This document shows, one piece after another, positions 8,601 to 20,160 of a stretch of 64,000 bases of DNA; the stretch's first letter is position 1; each line of letters opens with the position of its first letter. This DNA comes from Agrocybe praecox (taxonomy: Eukaryota; Basidiomycota; Agaricomycetes; Agaricales; Agrocybaceae). Made by a program: the position numbers and the translations under genes. The stretch spans positions 1,293,001 through 1,357,000 of the forward strand of contig OZ024843.1 in NCBI GenBank assembly GCA_964017145.1, in the 5' to 3' direction. Below the pieces are notes generated by a model. That model ran no database searches. It was not told the origin of the DNA and was given only the letters and a program-made list of their open reading frames with translations.

Positions 8601-11160
8601 ATGAAGTCAGAGAGCCGAGAGGGGTCCTCCGATCTTGAGATGAGCGAAGGAGAGTCTGAAGGTTCCCTTTTTGTAAAAGAAGAGGAACCCGAATCCGATG
8701 AGGGTAAAAGGTGGAAATTTTCACCTCCACCAGAGGAGGACTTCTCTGAGTACTCTGGAACGGACTGGGGCTATCAGATCATCGGGGAAGAGGTTGATAG
8801 TAACCAGGATGTATTGTAAGTTGTCCTATCATACCTTTTTGTTTTCTCAACCCAAAGGAACTCCAGCTATGAGGTACAATGGGACGACTGGTTTCGTAAA
8901 GATGGCACCAATACGACATGGGCCACCAGTGATACTTCATATATTGATGCCAGTGCATGGAAGCGGGCCATAAAGGGGGCCAGACGAAAACAAGCCAATG
9001 ATTCTCTAGAAGTGGACTTGGCAATACCCTCAACAGACATTCACAACACGGAGACAGTTCTTCTTGAGGAGGCCTACAAGGAAAAATTAAAACGATATAA
9101 GAGTCAACAAGGTGCTGAGGATATCTTCTTGGACATGGCCAATGCATTAGCTAAACACCAAGAGCATCACACTATTCAGCGGTCTTCTACTGTCCTAGAT
9201 AACCATGGCACATCTTCGTCTCCTTTACGCACAAGGGCCAGTCAGCGAACAAGTGCCAGACAGCAAACTGAGGGCTCTTCGACCGGTTCTTCCACATCTA
9301 CCTGGCGGAAAGTTTCCAAAAGTTCTGCGCAAACTCCAGCTCCAGTTAGTGTTGCATCGAGCAGCAAAGCTCCTGCTTCTTTCTCGTCATCCACACATTC
9401 ATCCACTGTTGCCAGACAGCAAACTGAGAGCTCTTCGACCGGTTCTTCCGCATCTACCTGGCGGAAAGTTTCCAAAAGTTTTACGCAAACTCCAGCTCCA
9501 GTCAGCGTTGCATCCAGCAGCAAAGCTGCTGCTTCTTTCTCGTCATCCACACATTCATCAACTGTGACAGCTCCTCGTCAATTACCTTTGCTTCCAAAGG
9601 GGGGGCCTTCTCCCAAACGTATAAAACGCATCGTCCTCTCGGACTCTGACGGACCTCTATCTTCTGCACCTTCTACGCCTCCCCAGTCTCCTTCACAGAT
9701 CACACATAAAACTCTTGACCCACAGTCTCAGTAAATTTGTCATATTTGGTGTTTAGCAAGTGACTTAGTAATCTTAAACATCCTTTTTAGACGTAAAGCT
9801 TTGGGGGAAGCATGGTCAGCCCTGGCAAAGAAAGAAGGCGCAGCACCTATTTACTTTGTCAATGATTTTGATGATGACCCAACTCCCCTACTGGACCCTT
9901 CCTTTGTTTATATCGAACGTTCCTACCAGTTGTAGGTTTCTTGGACTCCATTTATGAACAAAGAATGCTCATGTTTGTATAGTACCCGTGGAGTAGAGAA
10001 GCCTTCGCCTGATTTTCTGATTTCCTGTTCTTGTTCCAATCTGTGTTCGACGGCCTCACGCTGTGAATGTCAAACTCAACTTGAAGTTGCGGAGACTCAA
10101 CCACCTGCATATCTTCCATCCGTGAACACTTTTACATTGTTGTACTCCAAATATATTGGTTCTTATATTGCTCTTGCTCTAGGGTCTGTACTCGTTTGCC
10201 TGGCCTGATGACCTAGAGATTGTTGAATGTAACAAGGTAAAAATAGGGGAAGCTGCAAGCTGGGACGTTGAAACTAAGCTAATTGATTTAAAAAAAGTTT
10301 TGTTCGTGCTCAGCGGGTAAATGTACGAACCGTGTCTCCCAGGAGCCCCGCCGGATACCTATTGAGATCTTCAAAACAAAAGGACGTGGCTGGGGGGTGA
10401 GATCATCCATGAATGTTGTGAAAGGGCAAGTTCTTGGATTATACACAGGGTGCGCTCGTTTTGTTGAAACCCATCACATATTCTAAATTCACGTCTTTTA
10501 TTATTTAGCCTGGTCATGTAAGTGCACAAAGTACATGTGGACTACAATTGCATCTAACATGCCGAGAACAGGACTCGCTTTGATGCCATACATCTTCCAG
10601 AACAGGAACATCGGTTTGATTTGGATCACAGTGATATAAAGAGATCGGAACATGAACTATTTTCAGTGGACTCAAGGTTGCATGGTAAGCATATTCCGTT
10701 CTCTAAGACGGTCGGGAATAGTACTTGAGTGACGTGATCATGTTAGGAAATTGGACGCGATTTATCAAGTACGTCTTTAGCGAGGCTTATACTTGTGCGA
10801 TACTATACCAGGATACATACTAATCTAACCTGTTACACAACAGTCATTCCTGTTCTCCTAACGTCATCATATATACAGTCGTGCATGATATCCCTCCCAA
10901 TGTACGTGAATGAGTTTGCTGGCATATTCTCGTTAACATTGATCTAATGGAAATACCTTTGTTAACAGTCTGGCCTTCCTTTCATCGTTTTCGTTGCCGT
11001 GGTGGATATACCTGCGCACCAGGAATTCACTTTCGATTATAACCCTAATGATGCCCTTGCTTATCACACAAAGGGTAAGATGAAGAAAAAACCAAAAGGT
11101 ACCATAACATGTTACTGTGGTTCTGATCACTGTCGTGGTTATGTTGCATCAGCAAAGTAA
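8601..11160 (+). CDS. Clr4/SUV39-type histone H3K9 methyltransferase (chromodomain, pre-SET, SET)
   Basis: Eleven inferred exons (8601-8815, 8858-9730, 9791-9931, 9983-10121, 10183-10236, 10298-10449, 10509-10517, 10572-10684, 10747-10768, 10844-10901, 10969-11160) sum to 1968 bases, or 655 residues. An acidic N-terminus leads to a chromodomain (WGYQIIGEE, then YEVQWDDW and TNTTW supply cage aromatics). A long Ser/Thr-rich linker holds a 52-residue tandem duplication. Pre-SET zinc motifs are CSCSNLCSTASRCECQ and CNKFCSCSAGKCTNRVSQ. The SET domain has GRGWGVRSS, LGLYTG, NHSCSPN and FTFDYN. A post-SET-like tail has TCYCGSDHC but fewer cysteines than usual. An in-frame ATG at 8448 would add 51 residues; 8601 was chosen because the upstream part looks non-coding. 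The product should write H3K9 methylation in heterochromatin. Splice joints were set by frame and domain continuity. Confidence 0.88.
9255..9566 (+). repeat. 156-bp tandem duplication inside the methyltransferase linker
   Basis: Two adjacent 156-bp units (9255-9410 and 9411-9566) both begin GCCAGACAGCAAACTGAG and differ at only a few bases. Each encodes 52 residues beginning ARQQTE and containing STWRKVSKS and TPAPVSVASSSKA. The period is a multiple of three, so the frame is kept. Confidence 0.95.
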
Positions 11161-11754
11161 TTTTTCTTGATTTTTTGGGTTATTCAGTAAATATAATTTA
11201 GTCATCAATTTCTTTGCAGCATCTACTGTTCTCATTGTTGTCTTGTCACAGTTATTGAAACAATGTTATACCATACTTTGAAACTATATCGAATTTCAAT
11301 TGAATAAGCAGATGGATTGTAATGCATGAGAATTAAATGGGTATGTATCTTCAAAGGAAAGACGTATTGGAGCACAGCAAAAATTGTCCACGAATTCTAA
11401 CATCGCACAAATGCAGACACAATGGGGATGTAGATGTAACATACAACGCAGCTATGCAACCAGATGGTAGGGATACATACAAACTCGTACATACGATGAA
11501 ATAAAACAACAAACGGGCGAAGACGCCGAAAGCTCCTCAAGCAAGCTATAAAAGCGGGCCAGAAATGCTCAGAGATCCAATAACGAGGTCATAAGATATA
11601 TCCACGAAATGTAGAAAATAAAATGAATGTAAGTCAATAACGATGATGAGTGGTCCGCCATGGATGCAATGGTGTGATATCAAGAAACGAGATGAGGATG
11701 ATGGAAAAAATATAATGAAACTGTACACCAAAATCGAGAAACGATGGTCAATCT
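11161..11754. other. Intergenic, AT-rich
   Basis: Lies between two convergent gene ends. Nothing coding or repetitive was recognised; it probably holds the two 3' UTRs. Confidence 0.5.
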
Positions 11755-14505
11755 TCAACGTCTTCGGACGACTGCTGCTGATCTGCCAGCATCACCACCT
11801 CCGCCGAGCGCGGCAGATGGCCCTCTTTTCGCCATAGCATACACAAAGACCAGCATAAGGATAGCGAACTGCAGCCAAAGCCAAACCTGCAGAAGAATTC
11901 CATCCTGATTCTTATTCGTGCGAGTCTTCTGCGGCGAAGACGACGTGTCGTATTCCCCGATATCGCTGGCGCTGTACGAACCCACTATAGAGACTTCCTG
12001 GTCCTCTGGAGACGGTGACGGAGGTGAAGGTAATGACGATACAACAGGTGGGGATTCAAGCCTGGGTTTATCATGTGCCTTGCCATTGCCTTTGTTATCC
12101 GTATTCACAAATTCGTCGAATACAGAGAAACCCTGGAAGTCTTCCATTAAATTGTCGAGAGCGTTAGAAAGGCGGCTGGGCATTTCGACTAAGGTCGGTG
12201 GTGCTGAAAGACTAGCGGAGGGTGCTTTTCGCTCATCAACCTCCTCTTCCTCTTCCTCATGCCCAGTATTATGTGCATCCCATCCTCGCGACTTAGTTGG
12301 TTGTGCCAAGTTTCTTCGTTCGGCCCACCTACTCGAACGCAAGCGCAAAGTATCAGACATCATCTTGATCCTCGGAGATCGCGTGTTCAGTGGATCATCA
12401 TACGAGGAATTGATGGCAGTGCTATGGCTCTCCCTATACATCCCTGCCTTATCAGGAGTAGGAGGTTCGACGCTTAACCTAAGGGTGTTGGTAGGCATGA
12501 ATAACGGTGTCCGCGAAGGGGAGGGTATGATTTCATCTCTAGGCGTCGTGCTGCATTCATATTCTAATTCATCGGATATTCTAGTGCCACCACGGGAGAG
12601 TGGGGTCGGTGACGGTGGTACTGAAATTTGACTCAAGTCGTACAGACTGGATGTTCGCAAATGATCATGAAGCCGGCTGTTTTTGTTGTCAGTATTCAGG
12701 TCCACGCCCCAATCGTCACCAAGCTTGTTCAGTTCACTTTGGAGGGTTGGGCGGGAGGTAAGGGGAGACAGGTCGGAATGGATTTCCGATGACGGAGAAA
12801 AGAAGTGCAGAGGGGAGAGGCTGCGTGGAGGAGAAAGTATTCCGCCGGGGCCAGACGACCATGAAGTTCTCCCGAGGCTATCATTCCACGACGTAAATGA
12901 ACGCTGTGAATATGTTGGCGCCATTTTTACTGGATAAGCAGCAGCGTCTTCCAGAGGTCCCACCGTTTCTTCACTACGTTGTTCATCAAATAAGCCCATG
13001 ACCGTTTTCCGATTCTTTCCAGCTGTTGGAGGAAATTCGGAGTGAACGATGAAAGTGTCCTGGGAAGTATCATCCATGTCAACATCTCGCTCCATACCCC
13101 GGATTTTAACTGTCTGCGAAGATGCCAGTCTGCTCTCCCTTTTTGAGACGGAACGATTGAGGTTAACAACATGCCTACTGTCAACCTCGTCATCTCCGTC
13201 TAGTTCGACGCTGCTGTCGGGATCAGCCAAAGTTTCATAGACCTTAGCTATATGTGCAGTGTCACGCTGAACAGCAGTCAACTGGTTCGTCGTTTCGGTT
13301 TGTTGTTCCAGGATTCGAACATTCGCCTGTTCTAGTTCCTGGACTTTCCGAAGTAGTTGGGCAATAAGTGAGTGCTCTGTTGCTCCGCCTGGATTAGGCA
13401 TCTCCACATTGGTACTTGAGGCAATTGACCCTTTGCGTTGAAGGTTTGAACTCCCAGTAGCTGGAAAGAAAGAGAACGCCTCTGTAGGTCCACCGAACAT
13501 CGAGCCTCCTGGCGCGAAGTCCCGTACAGCAGTATCTTCGTTTTCTCGGTCGTGACCTAGATTCCGCATTGCTCTGAATTTCGCTTCTCGTTCCTTCTTT
13601 CGTCGCCAGACATCACCAACAACAGCTTCCTGGACCTTCTCTTCCAATTCCTCACTCTTTATCTGGGTCTTTTCCAAAGCCTCGCGTAGGTACGTGATTT
13701 CTTTCTCAAGCCGCCTAAGCTCGCGCCGCCCGGCATGATCAGCAGAAGTGGCCTCTGACTCTAGCTTTTCGAGCTTATCCAAGAGCTCTGCATTCTGGTC
13801 GGCAAGCAAGGAGATATCAGCATTAGCAACCGACGTCTTCCGAGCATGACCTCTGTAGAAAGATGGTTTCGGGGACCTGACGAGGCCCAGAGCAGAATCT
13901 GATGGCGATGAGCTAAAGTTACTGCTCTCGGAATCGGTCCTTTGCAGAACGTCCGGCGAGGAAGTTGAAGGGATAGGAGAAACCGGCAGACGTGAAAGTA
14001 AAGCCTGATGCTTCGACTGCAGGGTGACATTATTCTGGTACAATCCTCTGGCCACTGCAGAGGTTATGCCGAGTTCTAGGGGAATACAATGAGCCAATTA
14101 TCATACACACAGATATAGAATAATCTCAAACTAACCATTTTCTCTTTCCTTTATAATCCCATCTGCTTTGACCAGCAAATCCTTCAACTCCTCTCGCGAT
14201 TTCTCATTCATCCACTCTCCATCTTCTCCTTCCGGAGGAGGCGATGGAAGTTGGTTCGAGTCGATATCCTGATCCGTCTCACGAAGGACATCCCACCCGA
14301 CCATTTGAAAGGTGTTGGTCATGGGAGACCCAAGGATACTAGCCTGCGTGTGACGGCCACGCGCCGCAAGCAGCGTAAATGGAGATCCATAAGCTGGCGG
14401 CGGTGTCGATTCACTCTCGAACTGTTTCCTCATCATAGCACTAGCTCTCCGAGCTTTGGCGGGGGGTAAAGGACGTGACGGTGTTTCCGATGAGCTTGCC
14501 AACAT
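11755..14505 (-). CDS. Tail-anchored coiled-coil protein, function unknown
   Basis: Two exons (14505-14136 and 14075-11755) give 896 residues in exact frame. The first ~125 residues are Pro/Ser-rich and end in an amphipathic helix (EELKDLLVKADGIIKERE). A coiled coil follows (LADQNAELLDKLEKLESEA, RRLEKEITYLREALEK), then a second short one (LLRKVQELEQANVRILEQQ). The middle is long, Ser/Pro-rich and probably disordered. The last ~50 residues hold one hydrophobic span (VWLWLQFAILMLVFVYAMA) followed by a short basic tail ending VVRRR, so most of the protein should face the cytosol or nucleoplasm, anchored in a membrane by its C-terminus. I do not recognise the family. Layout suggests an organelle-tethering, cortical or nuclear-envelope coiled-coil protein, but this is inference only. 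Confidence 0.8.
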
Positions 14506-15342
14506 GGTTCGAATGTTCTCCCTGGTTTATCGAGTTTTTGTATTAGTGGTGGTAGTTTTCGCTTTAGTACACGACGGATCGTGATAAAATCAGGTCTCGC
14601 TGGCGGTTTATGAGTGGGAAAGGGGGTATTTATTGTGTTCGTGAAGGTGGCGGTCGTTGTAAGTGTAAGTTAAAAGCAATATGGCCCGATAGAATGGTTC
14701 AATTTCGAACCAGTCTAGCACAGCAGTTCCTAACCAATATGATACTGTCCAAGAAATTAAGCAAGACAAAGGCGTGTCAGCCCAAGCAGCAGATTACATC
14801 CAATAGTTTTTTCAGAGTCTAGAGGAATGGAGAGAAAGGGAAAGCGGGGTCAGTCACCATTACGTCGAACACGGAACCTTCCAAGTTCCCCTAGAGTTGG
14901 GCCTCGGCTAAAGTGGCACGTGAAGCAAGAAGCCACGACAACGAACGTCGATAAATTTAACACTAACGTTAAAATGTCGCACCCAGGGGTTTACAGAGCA
15001 CAAGAAAGCACTGGTTGCAGCATGCTATAATACATGGTCCATTACAGGGTATGTGAAGTAGGGTGTCTGCACGTAGAGTAAAGAGATTGAAAAGCAGTAG
15101 TCAAATTTGTATGCAGGAGATAAATGGTTGGGATGATGGGTAAGGCAAGTAATGCAAGGGAGGTGAGAGAAAAAGAAACATTGGCAGGATTACAGCGACG
15201 AAAAAAAGAAAAGATTCTTATGCAAATTGGCGTTCTGAGAAAGCACCAATATAAACAGTGAAAAAAATACGAATAGAAAAAGCATAACACGACAATCCGA
15301 TTTATCTAAGACGGTCATACAAGAAGGGCCAAAGCCATAAAC
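14506..15342. other. Intergenic
   Basis: Upstream region of the coiled-coil gene and 3' flank of the FG nucleoporin. Short open frames here show no recognisable protein. Confidence 0.5.
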
Positions 15343-18300
15343 CTACAAACGATTATTCTGAGTAGCAGCAGGCGTGGTCGATGCACCGAATACATTTCCT
15401 CCTCCAAAGGCAGAATTTCCAGGGTTCAAATTGCCAAATACCGACTGTCCAGGTGTCGCCCCGAACGGTGATGCTTGCGGTGCAGTGGTGGGTGGTGTGG
15501 GTGTCGCGCCAAACTTGAACGTTAACGGTGCAGCCGGGGTCGTGACAGGTGTTGTACTTGTATCAGTAGATGCACCCGGAGTGCTAGTAGCACCAAAGGA
15601 AAACAAAGGTTTAGGAGCAGCAGTTGTAGCAGCAGGGGTTGCGACAGGGGTCGTCGAAGACGAACTATCACCTCCACCAAAGCCAAACGTCTTCGCATTG
15701 CTTCCAAATGCAGATGTACCAGTTCCTCCACCACCAAACACCGAGGATGAATTAGTATTTCCAAACACCGACTTCGCAGGTTCTTGGCTCTGAGCTTGAT
15801 TCGCGCTGCTGGCTTGAGCGCCGAAAGCCGTCGTATTTCCAAAAGTGCTTGTGTTTCCGAAGACTGAAGTTGGCTTCGCTGCAGCATTGCCACCGAAAGC
15901 AGAAGCTCCAGTCGTGTTCCCTCCAAACACAGACGCTGTACCCGAATTGTTCCCAAAAGCAGATGTTGTAGTTGTACCCGAATTGTTTCCAAATGCCGAC
16001 GTTGCATTACCACTACTACCACCGAACACAGAAGCGGCGGGGGCCTTGGAAGTTTCGTCCTTATTTTCCGCAGGTTTTGGAGCACCAAAGACTGAACCTC
16101 CACCGCCAAAGCTAAACTTGGGCTGAGCAATCGGCGTAGACGAAGGAGCGGTAGCATTATTAGTAGTGGTTGCCCCAGTACCGTTAGCGCCGGCATTAGT
16201 GGCTGAAGCAGGCATGCCAGGTACCTTGAAGTTGAAAGTCGATCCGGTAGGTTTCTCCGTTCCCAAAGCACCTGTCAACGAAGACGAAGAACTGGGAGTG
16301 GTCATTGGGAAAGCAGAGGTAGCTGGTGCAGGCGCTGTTGTGGGTGCTTTTGGCGCATTGAATCCAAAATTAAACTTCGGCGTAGTCGTACTTGAAGTCT
16401 GTGTACCTGTTGGAGCCGCGAACGATGTGGACGAAGAGTGTTGGATACCGAAAGGATTTGGAGCTGCTGACGATGATGGTACGCCAAAGAGAGGCGCTTG
16501 CGTTTTGGGAGTTTCACTTGCGGCGGCATTATCATTTGCTTGACCTCCTAGTCTAGAGAGCAAAGAGCCACCAGCGTTGTTTGCATTGGTATTTGAACTT
16601 TCGGATTTTTGTTGATCAACACTAGCCGTAGGGAAATTGAACGGCATCACTGGAGGTTTGGGCGCCGAGGTACTAGTTGATGTTGTTGAGGTAGCTGCTG
16701 CAGGTTGACTAAACGAGAAAAGACCCTTGCTAGCAGGAGCAGCGGCAGGAGCAACAGAACTATTTGTCGAATCAGGGGCGGTCGATGTAGTAGTCGATTT
16801 AGGTGGAAGTGCGAAGAGGCCTGAAGGTTGAGATGAACGCTCGGCAGCCTTGGGTACTGAACTGTCCTTAGACGGAAAATAGTGGAACGATGAAGCGGTA
16901 GCATCAGTAGGAGCCCGGGCAGCAGCAGCAGCAGTCGGGGCTGTGGTGGCAGGTTGCAATGGCGCTTGAGACCCACCGATACTTTCCAAAGTAGGGGCAG
17001 TAACCGTGATCAAAGGTACAGCAGACGAAGCGGCAGCTTCTTTCGCTTTTCTGTCCGCTTCCGCTCTTTCCTTGTCGAGTCGTTCCTTGTCAGCCCTGGC
17101 CTTTTCTGCCTTCTCTCTTTCCAGCCTCTGCTTCTCTGCAGCCTCTCTTTCAGTTCTCTCTCGTTCCTGCCTAGCATATGCCTCTTTCTTCTGAGTAGCT
17201 TCCCGGATTTTCATCATAGCACGAGCTTCCAAATCCTGTTTCTCCCATTTTGACAAAGACTTGACCGGCGTTCTTGGGCTACCGTTGGTACTGTCCGACA
17301 AGCCACCTGTAGCATGCATGTTAGAGGGGAAGCTAATGGCCCTCGAGGAGGAGGAAGCTATCCGCTTAGAGTTGGGGATGACCGAGTCTACAAAGGGACT
17401 CGCAGGTGTCATTTCGGTAGTTGAACTTCGAGGAACTCTATGGGACTGATCAAGACCAGGGGACATCGGGGCAGGTGAGCCAGTAGGCGTCGCAGCGATA
17501 GACGACCACAGTAGGCTTTTACCATGAAGAGCGTAAGGAGACTCGGAACGCTGATTATTCAGATTCAGCAAGGAATCATGTTATAAGTAAATCTCACATA
17601 CCGAGGTGTCCAGTGTCAATCTCTCTGTTTCAGAGTCTTGTTTTCTAGGTGAATCTTGCCATGCCAGTATATGTTGAGCCTTTGCTTCCCTGTATTCTTC
17701 CTCGGTAAGCCAGGTTTCTATGCAGATATTGAGGTGTTCATTGCGGTCCGGATGTTGGGAATCTTTCGGCTGGATTAAAAATAATTAAATTAGTCTCTTT
17801 GCCGATTTCCGAAGAAAGACAACATCATACCATCATAAACTTTTGCCTTGCTTTCTTCACGAGTGTTTGGCGAAGCCGTTGTCCATTAGGTCCAATCTTA
17901 TATTTAATACCGTTGACTTCCCACTCGTCACCAATATTTCGTACTTTACTCTTGGTCGATGTAGTAGATTCGTCCATTGAGACATCGCTTGCAGGATATC
18001 CATGACCGCGATGTACAGTATCAGAAGAACGCTTGTTCTTTCTCCTTCTGCGTGCCGAGATCCTTCCAGGCGAGTCTTCATCGCTTTGTTTTTCGCTTTG
18101 CTCATCTTCGCCATTCATACCATATTGCTTGCCGCGCATGAAACTAGCCTCGGATTGGCGTTTAGCGACTGTTCGTCTCTTTCTGCGTCTACGAGACTTC
18201 TCGTCACCTTCGGCCTCAACCTCCAGATCGCTGTTATCATCATCACCACCAAAGGTGGATCCGGCTTCCGCACGATCTCGTTTTTTACCACGTGAAGTGG

Positions 18301-19387
18301 CTTTCAGCTCGGTAATTTCGTCCTCCTCCTCATCGTCAACGTCCATGTCATCCGGGGGTCCCATTTCCATTGAGACCTTGCGTGCACGTTTGCCACGAGA
18401 CTTCTTAGCTTCGAATACCTCGTTGTCTTCCTCATCGTGGGCGTTCCTCTTAGAGCCCCGTTTCGGTGCAAGATCATCAAATTCGGCATCATCGTCACCA
18501 TCAATTAATTCGTCGCCTTCAACCTTAGTCTTCTTAGACTCGTGTTCCTCGTCCTCCTCATAGTCAAGGGAACGTTTTTTGCCTTCACCGTCGGATTGAG
18601 CGTCAACATCGGTGATATCGTAGTAACCCCGTTGCCTAACCAGGTCTTGCTTCGTGTATCCATTGACATGCTGCGAGGTTCCGTTGAGTGCCGTAGACTG
18701 ACCATTGCTGTAGGTATTACGTCAGAAACATATAAAAAGCAGAGAAAATCGTATACACATACACATGCGAGTCGTAGACGTTCCTTGTTTGAGGTTGGTA
18801 TTCAGACTCGTAAGGGGCCGTGTTATACCCACCAGGGACCGGTACGACAGTAGTGCTCCGCATTCCAATATCAGGTCTTTGTGGCACGCCTATAGGTTAG
18901 ATTTTAGTCGTGGTACATAACATTGTCGGCCTAAATTGGCAACCTACCAGAACGATTACGCAAGTGTTGTTCCTGTTCCTTTGATTCCTGAGCTTGTACG
19001 CGAGGACGCAGGGCAGGCTTGGGTTTCTGTTGCCTTTTGCCCTCCTCTTCGCGAGCCTTCATAACAGCCTCTGAGTAAGCCACATTGAAGGGGCGCATGT
19101 CGCGATCCGGGATACCATGTCTTCGGCGCATCGCTCTAAAAAAAAATAGTACAGCGACAAAGCATGAGACATGGGCTTTGCAGAATTGGTATATATACTC
19201 ACAGACGATATCGCCGTTCTCGCCATTGGAGGTATTGTCTCCATAACCGAATTCCGATTAAGTATAGACCAAGAAAAACGATGGATGCCCAAACGACCTG
19301 CGACTTTGTAATTGAGAACCATCCCTGCTTTCCTTGCACTAGAGGCATGGTTTTGTGGCCAAGAATGTCGGAGGTCTCAGACTCCAT
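15343..19387 (-). CDS. FG-repeat nucleoporin with N-terminal transmembrane segment (POM121-like)
   Basis: Six inferred exons (19387-19203, 19135-18948, 18889-18763, 18707-17831, 17769-17602, 17550-15343) total 3753 bases, exactly 1250 residues. Residues ~28-50 form one membrane span (VVWASIVFLGLYLIGIRLW) followed by a basic stretch. Residues ~160-450 are acidic and contain strong nuclear-localisation-like clusters (SRRRRKRRTVAKRQ, ARRRRKNKRSS). An unnamed conserved-looking block (YKIGPNGQRLRQTLVKKARQ, then ETWLTEEEYREAKAQ) precedes a charged helix rich in Arg/Glu/Lys. The C-terminal ~500 residues are Ser/Thr/Ala-rich FG repeats (SVFG, SAFG, FSFG, FNFG). FG repeats place it in the central channel of the nuclear pore. 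The membrane span plus NLS plus FG order is that of vertebrate POM121; without the span it would read as Nup1/Nup124-like. The span joins the rest by a clean GT-AG intron in frame, but a transcript would settle it. Confidence 0.8.
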
Positions 19388-20160
19388 GGCGAGAGACGGG
19401 AGGAGAAAAAGGAAAGGGGGGGAAAGAACGCAGCAAATGAAGGCTGGTCTGTAGGGAATAGCGATGATGGAAGTCAGAAGGAGGATACGTCTACGGAAGG
19501 CTCCGTGCGATCATTGTTCTGGTGTTTGTCTTTGTTATTTTCTAGGGCTGATAGGATAAAAAGGAATTTTTCTGCGCACAATGCTCCTCGTCTGCAACTT
19601 CGACAGTGAATGTATTTTGTTTTCCTGTTCTTCCCTTTTTCCATTTCCTTCTTTTTTTGACAACACACCCAACTACATATGCCTAGGAACACGGCTTCTG
19701 GTGCCTTCGTTACCTCAACTTGTGGCTGGAAGATAAATTACTTTCTTGGTCCACGCTTGAATGTCCAGCTACACCTGTAGCTCGAGATATATGGTCATTC
19801 GAGTACTAAACCGAGCAAACATTTTCGTATCTATGTACCCATGTAATTGCTTGTGATTTCCAATATATATTTTCATTCTTCCCCCTTCGTGTGTCATAAA
19901 TTTCAGGGCGATCTACTTTGGTCTATTGACGAAACAGCGCGAGCGCACGGCGGATTGTGGACAAGACTACGCCTCCGAGTAGAATGAACAGCGAGCGGTC
20001 TGAGCGGGCTCAGTCTAGAAGGAACGTGGGAAAACGGTAATTCAATTTTATACATAACGGCGAATGCTTATCCCATGTAACCTGGTGTCCCACCAACTCA
20101 TTCCCCAACCACTATATATCCCACACATCTCTCCTTCCCTCCTCCATTCTTGTCTCTCTA
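19388..20160. other. Divergent promoter region between FG nucleoporin and cytochrome b5
   Basis: Holds the upstream regions of both divergently transcribed genes. No coding signal is seen. Confidence 0.6.
20113..20119 (+). promoter_or_regulatory. TATA box of the cytochrome b5 gene
   Basis: TATATAT lies about 42 bases before the start codon, followed by a C/T-rich tract (about 20129-20158) of the kind found around fungal transcription starts. Confidence 0.55.

Noticed and set aside
15360..16550. Plus-strand frames opposite the FG repeats (93-139 codons)
   Set aside because: Repetitive shadows of the FG-repeat coding strand.
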